64,000 nucleotides of DNA from Trachythela sp. YZ-2020 (Eukaryota > Cnidaria > Anthozoa > Malacalcyonacea > Clavulariidae): assembly GCA_016169945.1 (NCBI GenBank), contig JADLSH010000375.1, forward strand, positions 844,501-908,500. The letters are read 5' to 3'. The translations under genes were made by a program, and so were the position numbers. The notes beneath the pieces were generated by a model, which was given only the letters and a program-made list of their open reading frames with translations, made no database searches and was not told the origin of the DNA. Positions 1 through 8,773 of this stretch are shown here, in pieces. Within the stretch, counting starts at the first letter, position 1, and each line of letters begins with the position of its first letter.

Positions 1-1182
1 TAAAACTACCTGAAAAATACAATAAGAACTTAGACGTTTTGAGCGAAGGCCCTTCGTCTGGAAGTTAGTAGAATGGGTCGGGGGAAAACATGTGCTTTTA
101 TAGTGAACACAAAGCGATCACGTGATAAAAAATAAACCAATCAGATGGATTTAATCAAAACAAACTTAAACAAAATATGGATATCACATCACAAATTATA
201 TTAGCATATAAGGAGCAGCGAACAAAGCAAGAAAGACAGAAATTAAGGAACTATATATGAGAGGAGGTGAGATGTAGAGTACCTGCTGATGGCAGGCATA
301 AACAGATAGGAGTTAAATGTAAGAGAAGCGCTCATTAATGCCGAGAGGATGAATGGTGCCAAGTTGGGAAATTAGACGTATTTCTTGCCTATTGCGGCTA
401 TCATTACTACCAGAAATGGGACACAGAGCTCGAATTTTCATATCTGAAATACTGTGATTGCCAGTGTTGAAATGTCTGGCAACAGGTTGTTTAGCTTCTT
501 TGTTTGCGACAGCACGACGATGCTCACCAAACCTTATCCTTAAATATCTACCAGTTTCACCAATACAGAGCATGCCACATTTACTGCATGAAATACAATA
601 CATGAGATGAGAGGAGGTGCACGTGAAATGGTGCTTAATAGTGTACTTAGATTTTGGTGCCGAAATTGTAGTTGAAGAATCTATTTTACACAGCTTCACA
701 CCACAAGGAAACGTGCCATTAGGTGACGACGAGTCCTGTGGTAGAGAGCTGTGGACTAGGATTTCACGGATATTTTTACTATGTCGAAACGAGACTAAGG
801 GATTATCGGTGAAAATGGAAGATGATTCAGGGTCGTTTTTCAAGATATGAAAATTCTCCCTAATGACATCCCTTACTTTGAAATTGAAGGGATGGTAACT
901 GAGAACTAGGGGTATTTTGTTGTTGGGAACATTAGACACAGAGGCTCTAAAGGTTTCGGATCGGGAAATATTGGAGGCCTTCGAAAAGGCAGTATCTAAG
1001 AGAGGGGTTGGATAACCGCGTTGGACAAAAAAGTTTCTCATTTCCTGACTTTTGGTATGGAAGTCCTCATCTTCACTGCAAATGCGGCGAAGGCGAAGGA
1101 ACTGAGACCTTTTAGTGTGGTTGGGGTGGGAAGAGGCGGTAAAGAGAAGATAGCTATGGGAGTCAGTCGGCTTGTAGAACAC
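1..1182 (-). mobile_element. Penelope-like element, 5'-truncated, copy 1
   Basis: Minus-strand 3' part of a Penelope-like retroelement. It keeps the end of the RT region, the GIY-YIG endonuclease region and a 3' noncoding tail. The tail (about 1-312) recurs at 19778, and shorter relatives lie at 4937-5027 plus 14884-15110 and at 25041. The left end is cut by the window edge. The same block repeats at 19778-20999. Confidence 0.85.
313..1182 (-). pseudogene. PLE polyprotein C-terminus (RT end plus GIY-YIG endonuclease), defective
   Basis: The 289-residue frame starts with a PLE-typical RT tail (YKPTDSHSYL, then LRLRRICS) and ends with the cysteine-rich GIY-YIG nuclease region. PLE proteins join an RT to this nuclease, which nicks the target for reverse transcription. 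The segment around residue 195 reads MYCISCSKC, then GMLCIGETG. The twin at 20028 has LYIGETG, so the YIG tyrosine is Cys here and the nuclease is probably dead. A short deletion relative to the twin lies near 1108, just before LRLRR. The C-terminal GINERF motif typical of these elements is intact. The N-terminal RT domain is absent, so this is a 5'-truncated copy. Confidence 0.8.
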
Positions 1183-1428
1183 AGAAATAACAAGTCTATT
1201 GCCATTGATAGATACAACGGTATATCTAAGAACGATACACTGATCTCACTGATCTCCCACGTAAACTGGAGTGCTGGATGGAAGTTATTAACAAAGTTAA
1301 TAAAATGTACCTACAATGTGATCAGGTATGGGATCAGTGTATTGCTCGAAGATCTGCTTTCCACAAAACCTACGAAATCAAAATGTCTTTTAGATATGTA
1401 GATGATATTGTGAAATGTATGGATAATC

Positions 1429-1513
1429 GCGTCCGTGTTGTACTGAATATACATTGTACATATACACTCGCCTTCAGTGACATGCGGTTGTATATCCAGT
1501 ACAACACGGGCGC
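1429..1513. repeat. inverted repeat (hairpin)
   Basis: Two arms of about 25 bases (gcgtccgtgttgtactg and its near reverse complement at the right side) flank a loop of about 35 bases. The same hairpin is at 21211-21295 in the duplicated block. The rest of 1183-1827 shows no gene I can support. Confidence 0.6.
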
Positions 1514-1827
1514 AAATGCTCCTGACAATGATTACATAAACTCGCTATCTCTTCAACAGTTGTACAAACATTTTACGTATTTATAGAAGCTGGCTATATT
1601 ATTGGCTAAAATAATATATTTTTCCAGAGAATGAGGTCTGGTTGCCAGCTGCTTACGCCGGCAGTCTAAGGAAAACGAATCGTTTGCCAGGTGCTAGCTT
1701 TTTAGTTAATGGATCGGCAAAACTTAATGGCCTTCTTCTAATGGTTTAATTCTATTATTAATGGAATAAATTTATTAAGTAATATCCTGTTAATGTAAAA
1801 TATAGGGAAAAGCCGCATATAAGGCGA

Positions 1828-2829
1828 TTGCATAGTGAAAACCGTAGTAAACACAGCAAGACGACGACACGCTTAAATATGTCATACTTCAATAAAGATA
1901 ACGACACATTCCTAGAAAAGTGCCCACATAACAAGTGGAATGAACGACTCAAAATCGTCTTCACAATGGATATGAAGAACCGAATTATACTGATTGCTTT
2001 TAATGTCATGCTGGTATTCTGTACATTGTTCTTGAACTTACTTTCAATAATAACAATCAGAAAATCATCTCAACTAAGGAACAAACTTTGCTACTTTGTT
2101 ATCCTAGTTCAGTCGGTCGTTGATTTTTTTGTTGGCGTTTTAGCTATACCATTATCCATTATCTTCCTAGCTACGCCGTTGTTGGGCATTAAAAACTGCC
2201 TTAGTATTGGCCTTTTCCTGTTATCGATGCTTCTCGTTCCTTCATTAACCCCTGTAACTTTATCTGTCATGACAATGGAAAGATATATTGGTGTATTACA
2301 TCCCTATTCTTACCAAACGATTGTTACAAAAAGAAGAATTTTAATCTTTGTGGGAGTCGCTGGCTCACTGTGTGTTTCAGATATAGGTTTACTCTATTAC
2401 GGTCCAGGTATGTTTGGCTATTGTACATCGGTAATAATGCTCACATTTTTCATTTTCATTGCATATGCGTATACAAGAATCTATCTTGTGGTAAGAAAGT
2501 TAGCTCGCTCCGAGAACAGACCTGCTGACTGTAACCAACAAGATAATCAAAGAGGAAGAAGACGTCTTTTGTGGGAAATCAAGCACGCAAAATCTTGCTT
2601 TATTGTTGTTTTCTGGTTTGGCATCTTGATGTTACCTCTTTCTCTGACCCCACTTCTTGTCGACCACGTGCAAGTCGACCAGGGAGTCTACGTTTTTTGG
2701 TTAATGACCTTATATTTTTTAAATTCAAGTATCAATTCGGTGACATTCTTTTGGACGAAAACACTGCTAAGAACAGAAGCATGGAAAATTCTACATTCCA
2801 TTTTCTCGGGACTGCAACAGCCCTTTTAA
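1828..2829 (+). CDS. rhodopsin-like (class A) G protein-coupled receptor, copy 1
   Basis: An uninterrupted 333-residue seven-helix receptor. Helices lie near residues 53-76, 88-112, 126-152, 169-190, 198-222, 254-275 and 286-310. Class A marks are N70 (TM1), D99 (TM2), an E-R-Y triplet at 151-153 ending TM3, and a likely disulfide between C124 and C199. TM7 reads NSVTF where NPxxY is usual, so the proline and tyrosine are missing. The N-terminus has an N-glycosylation sequon (NDT, about 25-27). Methionines at 1, 18, 47 and 49 could each be the start; the first is taken because the frame is open. It has no introns, like many lineage-expanded cnidarian receptors. The ligand cannot be named. A nearly identical paralogue lies at 21610. 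A pogo-type MITE begins 20 bases after the stop. Confidence 0.85.
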   Translation: MHSENRSKHSKTTTRLNMSYFNKDNDTFLEKCPHNKWNERLKIVFTMDMKNRIILIAFNVMLVFCTLFLNLLSIITIRKSSQLRNKLCYFVILVQSVVDFFVGVLAIPLSIIFLATPLLGIKNCLSIGLFLLSMLLVPSLTPVTLSVMTMERYIGVLHPYSYQTIVTKRRILIFVGVAGSLCVSDIGLLYYGPGMFGYCTSVIMLTFFIFIAYAYTRIYLVVRKLARSENRPADCNQQDNQRGRRRLLWEIKHAKSCFIVVFWFGILMLPLSLTPLLVDHVQVDQGVYVFWLMTLYFLNSSINSVTFFWTKTLLRTEAWKILHSIFSGLQQPF

Positions 2830-2848
2830 CCTGGGCGTTTTGCAAATA

Positions 2849-2953
2849 CAGTGGAACCCCGCCTTACGGCCACCCCGTTAATACGGTCACCTCGATAATA
2901 CGGTCACTTTTTTTTGTCCCAGCAAAATACATTTTATAATAAATTTTACACTG
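2849..2953. mobile_element. pogo/Tigger-type MITE, internally deleted
   Basis: It starts with CAGTGGAACCCCG after TA and ends with CTG before TA. Compared with the intact copy at 22628-22804 it has lost most of its right half, including the right terminal repeat. Confidence 0.6.
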
Positions 2954-2955
2954 TA

Positions 2956-4099
2956 GGAGTAAAATTAGTAAACGTGAGAACTAAGTACCCAAATTTTATG
3001 TTTGAAACAAGTATCTAGCTGAAAACGTATCAGATAAAATGTCGGAAATCGGTTCAGAAAACGACAAAGGCGGAAAACAGCTTTAGGATTCGTGAGCATG
3101 ACTTTTTGAAATTATTATAAGATTTATTAAAATTCAAGCACAATACCTATAGAGAACAGTATATAGAAAAATCATACGAATTGGGCTGGTAATTTTGCGC
3201 TTATACTTCATATTTTTCTTCCTCATGCCTGCAGGCGTATACAAAGAACATTTGATAGAATTAGCTCGAGTATAATGTCCCTAGACTATCGAGTATAATG
3301 ATCCACTTTGTGTAGATGGATAATACATCTATTGGTTGTCTTTTCACTCTACCAGAGCACCAGGGGAGGTTGTACGAATGCCGAATAGACGGATATTGGG
3401 CTGTTCACCGGATATTGATATTTTCAACCTTTTCAAAAATAACTGAAAAGCTGAAAAACTATGGGCATGGGTCCACAGAAAACATAAAGAAAAATACGTC
3501 CAATCAATGCATTCGTTTTTTGTGCGAGTTTTGCCTCCACAGGGTTCTAGAATGGTTGTGAAATGTTTTCCTCGTGAGCAACTATATATGCTACGGCACG
3601 CTTCACGATACGGTCGAAGTGGCAAGTTGGCTTGATGCAGCCTAGACCCAGGCGTTTACTCGGCGGGATTGTATACTACGTTCGCGTGTTACTTCATGTC
3701 ATTGTGAAAAAGCGCTGAAAACGCTGAAATAGAAATAGAATTACAGAAGGCATATGTCTAGGCTGGGCTTGATGCACAAAACGCCTGACTTTACAGCTAT
3801 ATATTAGGGCGGGAATCGAAATTTCTACTTTGGGGCCTAACCACAAAATGGACTTAAATTTAATCTGGAAAACAAGTAAATATTATTACAAATATATATT
3901 TAAGACTTGTCGCGAAATAGCGACAAACACTTTAGTACTTTAGATTATAGTTGCACTAACTTTATAGATATCAAATTACACACCTTTAATAATATAGATC
4001 TAGCACACGTCATATTAATGTACAATTTATAGTAACCACAAAACGTACTCGAACTTGATTGGCTAAGATAATTCACATGGATAACTTGATTACACTCGC
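2956..4099. other. intergenic, no supported gene
   Basis: AT-rich sequence shared with 22807-23953. A short open frame at 3316-3561 persists in both copies, but the copies are too alike for that to mean selection, and it matches no family I know. Confidence 0.5.
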
Positions 4100-4108
4100 A
4101 CTTTACAC

Positions 4109-4338
4109 GGTTTTCACTTGTTTCCATCTATCAAACTGACGTTACGCAATTTTCCCGATTTTCAAAGATTTTCATATTCGTTTTTCTTGATTTTTCTTCA
4201 TCAATTTGGTTAGGGTTAGATTTAGGGTTAGGTTTTGGGTTAGGGGTTAGGGTAGGTTTTAGGGTTAGGGTCAGTTACAAAGTTTTTAACTTTACTTCAA
4301 AGTTGAAAAAATGACGTAGATGGAAACAAGTGGCGACC
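4109..4338. mobile_element. MULE-type MITE with telomere-like core, copy 1
   Basis: Terminal inverted repeats start GGTTTTCACTTGTTTCC on the left and, on the reverse strand, GGTCGCCACTTGTTTCC on the right. A 9-bp target duplication ACTTTACAC flanks it (4100-4108 and 4339-4347). The right arm has lost about 14 bases relative to the copy at 23963. A 9-bp duplication suits Mutator-like elements. Confidence 0.7.
4208..4272 (+). repeat. degenerate TTAGGG array
   Basis: Irregular TTAGGG-like repeats (ttagggttagatttagggtt and variants) inside the MITE. They resemble the metazoan telomere repeat but are interstitial, and they recur at 24067-24131. Confidence 0.75.
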
Positions 4339-4416
4339 ACTTTACACACACTTTTCTTACGTTGTTTTTGTATATAGTTTTCCACTGACTCGCTTGACGA
4401 GAGTATGAATTGTAAG

Positions 4417-4489
4417 CAAACATATATCTTTAAAACCACTGTGTGGATCGTCCGTCATTGTTTACAACCATTATTGAAAGAACCTCAAT
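4417..4489 (+). repeat. single arm of a hairpin that is complete at 24278
   Basis: Matches the left arm of the long hairpin in the second block. The loop and right arm are absent here. Confidence 0.6.
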
Positions 4490-4875
4490 AATTCGTATCT
4501 TCTATTAAAAAGTCTGACAAACCATATAAAAACTTAAATGAAATACTAAATAAATATAAGTTTTGAATAATGTCGATAATACGAAAAATCAACTGTCTCA
4601 ATATCCTAATTTTAAAACCGCGTGGTGATAGAGATTCGGCAATATATTGTCAGAAGTGATGATTAAAATGTAATCACTGTCACTGAGGGTAATATTTCCC
4701 CGGAATTTCTCGAAAACAGGACATATAGATGATATATTATCCCAAGAAAAGCGAAAACATTGCTAGACCGGCTCGAAAACAACTCGAAACCGATACGAAT
4801 CTAAAACGACGGTGACGTAAACCCTGCAGGGACAATAATATATAATCGAATGAAAACCAAAGACTAAAGAGTACA

Positions 4876-5027
4876 GTATCTCAAACGTGCGGTGCCAGTG
4901 TGGGTAGAGTATAGCAAATACGGCGGTTGACTGTTGTGTAAAACTACCTGAAAAATACAATGAGAACTTCGACGTTTCGAGCGAAGGCCCTTCGTCTGGA
5001 AGTTAGTAGAATGGGTCGGGGGGAAAA
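4876..5027 (-). mobile_element. Penelope-like element terminal fragment (left part)
   Basis: Matches the PLE tail at 1-90 (taaaactacctgaaaaatac). It is split by the foldback insertion and resumes at 14884-15110. On the minus strand it carries a CGAAACGTC motif that resembles the 3' core of a hammerhead ribozyme. Confidence 0.6.
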
Positions 5028-6194
5028 CATGTGAGTAGTATTATACAGGCCGATCGAGCCTTATTTTTAGGGGGGCGCAGGGGGCGCAGGGGGGCGCAGG
5101 GGGGCGCAGGGGGCCGCAAACACTAGCATATAGGGGGCCGCAGGGGGCCGCGAACGCAACTCATCATTAACATAAACATAATTATGTATTGACATCATAA
5201 TGATATACAAGGCGCGTTTGGGCAAAACAGTCATTAAGCTGAGCTCAACATTTTCATCACAAAAAGAGTTAATCCTGACGCTTTTTATCACAATAGCTAT
5301 AGCGTCCCTATAAAGTTCCTAAACTTTGTGTTCCAAACACAGTCCGTTTCGACAACGAGTAAATAATATATTCTCGTATCTAATATCACCTTATACGAAA
5401 CGGCTTATATAACTAATATAGCGACGCTTAACCTAGTAAAGTATTATTACCTTATGCGAAATAGTAACAAGCAGAGATATAGCTTTCTGAAACGAGAAGA
5501 TCTTAAGGTTTAATCGGCATAGCTAAGGTCTTATAGAGAAATACAAATATATGTTTGCCAAGCGATTGTAAAAACATAGTTCTTACAGGGATTTAAACCT
5601 TACAAAGTTTAAAGCGTTTTAAATGTAGCAGAGTGGGAAAAGCAGTGATTTTTAAGCGAGATTTACAAGCATATACAAACATTGTATATAAACATTTAGC
5701 GCTTGTTAGGTAATTACGGGCAATTAAGATTTTCTAGCTTAACAATTTGAATAAATTTAGAATATATTATTATAGCACGGGGAAATATTGTACAATGTAC
5801 ATACAACACACACAGAATTAATTTTTAAAACACATTCATTGATTATAATTTATTTTACGGCGTTAGTAAGGTCTGCTCCTAAGAGCATATCGTTTAGGTG
5901 TCTTTTGTATCTTTATTTTTTTGTCTACCTTCGGGGGGATAATCTTGCAATTGCTAAATCTTAAGGTCTCCAATCTGAAAAGTCTACCCAATTAAATATA
6001 TTTTTAACTAAGGTCTGCTTTGGGTCTGCTTCTAAGAACCTATTATTCTTAAACTCCATCACTCGCTTGGGAGTATACATTGTCCGAATCAACCTCATAG
6101 CTTTTTCACCTTTTAACCACAACTTTACATTTCTTTAACCCATACCGAGCAAGCATATCTCTGATATACTTGTTAACTAATTCAATTTCTATGA

Positions 6195-6370
6195 CTTATG
6201 ACTTATGACTTATGACTTATGACTTATGACTTATGACTTATGACTTATGACTTATGACTTATGACTTATGACTTATGACTTATGACTTATGACTTATGAC
6301 TTATGACTTATGACTTATGACTTATGACTTATGACTTATGACTTATGACTTATGACTTATGACTTATGAC
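6195..6370. repeat. heptamer array (ATGACTT)n
   Basis: About 25 tandem copies of tgactta. The mirror array at 13586-13671 has only about 12 copies. Confidence 0.95.
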
Positions 6371-6373
6371 TAA

Positions 6374-6564
6374 GATTGAATCATTGAATCCTAAGAGTGA
6401 ATCATTGAATCCTAAGAGTGAATCATTGAATCCTAAGATTGAATCATTGAATCCTAAGAGTGGATTATTGAATCCTAGGATTGAATCATTGAATCCTAAG
6501 ATTGAATCATTGAATCTTTAGATTGAATCATTGAATCCTAAAGAGTGAATCATTGAATCCTAAC
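6374..6564. repeat. 21-bp minisatellite A, left arm
   Basis: About nine units of the gaatcattgaatcctaagag type. The mirrored array is at 13381-13572. Open frames here and there are by-products of a repeat unit divisible by three. Confidence 0.9.
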
Positions 6565-6568
6565 ATAT

Positions 6569-6879
6569 CGAGCGAGCTTAGCTCCAAATCGAGCGAGCTT
6601 AGCTCCATATCGAACGAGCTTAGCTCCATATGGAGCTCGCTCGATATGGAGCTAAGCTCGCTCGATTTGGAGCTAAGCTCGCTCGATTTGGAGCTAAGCT
6701 CGCTCGATTTGGAGCTAAGCTCGTTCGATATGGAGCTAAGCTCGCTCGATTTGGAGCTAAGCTCGCTCGATTTGGAGCTAAGCTCGTTCGATTTGGAGCT
6801 AAGCTCGCTCGATATGGAGCTAAGCTCGCTCGATATGGAGCTAAGCTCGCTCGATTTGGAGCTAAGCTCGTTCGATATG
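6569..6879. repeat. 21-bp minisatellite B with central inversion
   Basis: Units of gagctaagctcgctcgattt. Orientation flips at the palindrome AGCTCCATATGGAGCT (6622-6637), which is the centre of the foldback element. Roughly three units lie on the left side and about twelve on the right; four more follow the Bel/Pao insertion at 13290-13378. Confidence 0.9.
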
Positions 6880-7068
6880 TGTAACGAACTTCCGGTTTTA
6901 TGTATGACGTAGTACTTTTAGATTGAACATGTGCGAGAGTCTTATGGGGAATTTTACGAGTAGAACAACAACAACTGCAGTGAACTGCTACAAGTTTTAG
7001 TTTATTTTATCATTGTAATTATGTGAGTCTATTAAATTTATATCACTATACGGGACGACTTCATTACA
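6880..7068 (+). repeat. 5' LTR
   Basis: 189 bp, from TGTAACGAAC to TTCATTACA. It matches 13101-13289 base for base as far as I can read. Confidence 0.95.
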
Positions 7069-7086
7069 TGGCGCCCAACGTGGGGC
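7069..7086 (+). promoter_or_regulatory. tRNA primer-binding site
   Basis: TGGCGCCCAACGTGGGGC lies immediately after the 5' LTR and begins with the TGG that pairs with a tRNA CCA end. Confidence 0.8.
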
Positions 7087-7167
7087 ACTGCAGTGTTGTT
7101 AACTGGCGAAATCGACGAGTATTTTCGGTATTTTAACCGAAAATATACACGGAATCAAGAGCAAAAT

Positions 7168-8773
7168 ATGGCGGAAAACGACGAGAAATTGAAGCGATTA
7201 AAGGCGATACGATCGGGTAATCGAGGCGTAGTTACGAAGTATACGAAGGAATCAATCGAGTTATTAAACAGCGGGAAAAATCGACGAATACGAGCGAAAG
7301 ATTGAATACGATTGGGAACTTATTAAACGAGAAAATCGACCGATTAAAGGAACTAGATAGTCAAATTCTAGAGCTATGCAACGTGGACGACATCGTGCAA
7401 GAAATCGACGAAACGGAGGAAGTATATTCACGGGCATGTGATGTACGAGCCAAAATAACGAAGTTTACGAGCGAACCTATCAATACGACGAGCAAAAATA
7501 CCGAGCAAACAACGGAAACAAGCAATATTAATACGGAACAAAATGCAACTCAGGTTAGTGAGCAAGCCATTTTTATACCGAGTTCACCTCAGAGCACGAA
7601 CACGAATTCAACGCAAAACACGAACACGCAAAGCCCGGGCACGAATTCAACGCAAAGCACGAACACGCAAATATCGAGCACGAACACACATAATTATGTT
7701 AGATCGAAGCTACCAAAGCTAACATTACCTAAGTTTAAAGGTGAGGTGACAAATTATAAAGCATTTTGGGAAATATTCGAAAGCGCTGTGGACAAGAATA
7801 CACAGTTATCAAGTTTAATTATGTGGTTTCTCTGCTTGAGGGGCAAGCCCTTCGTTCTATTAAGGGACTTGCTATAACCGAAGATAATTACCAGGCTGCC
7901 ATAGATATTTTGAAAGAACGATATGGCAATTCACAACAAATAATTTCGGCTCACATGGATGAGTTACTTAAGATACAACCATGTAGTGGGGAAAAGTCAA
8001 GTCAATTACGGTACATTTATGATAAAGTCAGTGTGAATGTACGAGCGTTGGAAGCGTTGGGGGTTCAAAGTGAACAATATGGAAGTTTATTAATACCTGT
8101 TATAATGTCAAAACTGCCTAGTGATGTCCGTCTACAAATAGCGAGAAACACCAACAAGGATGTGTGGGTGATAAAGGATTTGTTAGACATTATTCGAAAG
8201 GAAGTGGAGGCGAGAGAACTGACCGAGCATGTTAAGGCTAATACTGAACCCAAGAGAGTGCAATACCCAAGGAATACCGGTTCGACTGCATCATTAGTAG
8301 CACAGGGTACCCAAGACAAGAACACATTCACAATTAAATGCGCTTTTTGTGGAAAGCACCATTATTCAGCCTCGTGTGAGACAGTAACTAAGTTAAGCGA
8401 TCGAAAGGAAATCTTGCGGAAGGACGGTAGATGTTTTGTTTGTTTACAATTCGGACACCGGGGTAACCAATGTTTACGGAAATGTAGACAATGTAGCGGA
8501 AAACACCATCAATCGATTTGTGACAGGAATTCGAATTTGGCCAAGGCAGGGGGTTCAAATTCACCAACAGGGGATGGAAAATCAAATCAATCGGGAAATG
8601 CACCATTAATCACAGCAACTACAACAAGTGAGGATCATGTCATCACTGCCAACCAGACTGTGGCAGCAACTGGAACTTCGAGAACGAATAAACGTAAGAT
8701 TTTTCTACAAACGGCGACAACAGAAGCTTATGCACAAGGAAACCAAGTACAGGTACGAATTTTATATAACTGA
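7168..8773 (+). pseudogene. Bel/Pao Gag, frameshifted
   Basis: The likely start is the Met at 7168 (MAENDEKLKRLKAIRSGNRG), a typical Pao Gag opening. The frame breaks near 7270-7310 around an A-run, again near 7812, and ends at 8773. In order it holds an N-terminal helical region, a Thr/Asn/Gln-rich linker (about 7470-7690), the DUF1759 capsid-like domain (about 7700-8250; SLLEGQALRSIKGLA) and two cysteine-rich zinc knuckles (about 8338-8525; CAFCGKHHYSASC and CFVCLQFGHRGNQC). Gag packages the element RNA. Most breaks are single-base shifts, so either mutation or sequencing indels could explain them. Confidence 0.85.

Larger units (their letters stand above)
5034..6629. repeat. left arm of the foldback element
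   Basis: From the terminus inward it holds G-rich tandem units (gcaggggggc), unique AT-rich sequence, a heptamer array, a 21-bp array (gaatcattgaatcctaagag type) and the start of a second 21-bp array. The same order runs in reverse in the right arm. A frame of 74-80 residues lies in both arms (5067-5291 minus, 14529-14771 plus) but resembles nothing I know. Confidence 0.8.

Noticed and set aside
1278..1586. A YVDD motif (MSFRYVDDIVKC) suggesting a plus-strand reverse transcriptase
   Set aside because: No other RT motif surrounds it, and the PLE here runs on the other strand. Most likely chance.
4208..4272. TTAGGG repeats as a real chromosome end
   Set aside because: The repeats are degenerate, only about 65 bases long, inside a MITE with target duplications, and present twice.
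6195..6370. Regular short repeats that could suggest a CRISPR array
   Set aside because: Pure heptamer microsatellite without spacers, in animal DNA.
6553..6912. Open frames of repeated heptapeptides (also 6630-6884, 13389-13604, 13394-13588)
   Set aside because: They arise only because the minisatellite unit is 21 bp, so every frame without a stop stays open. No protein family and no flanking gene signals.
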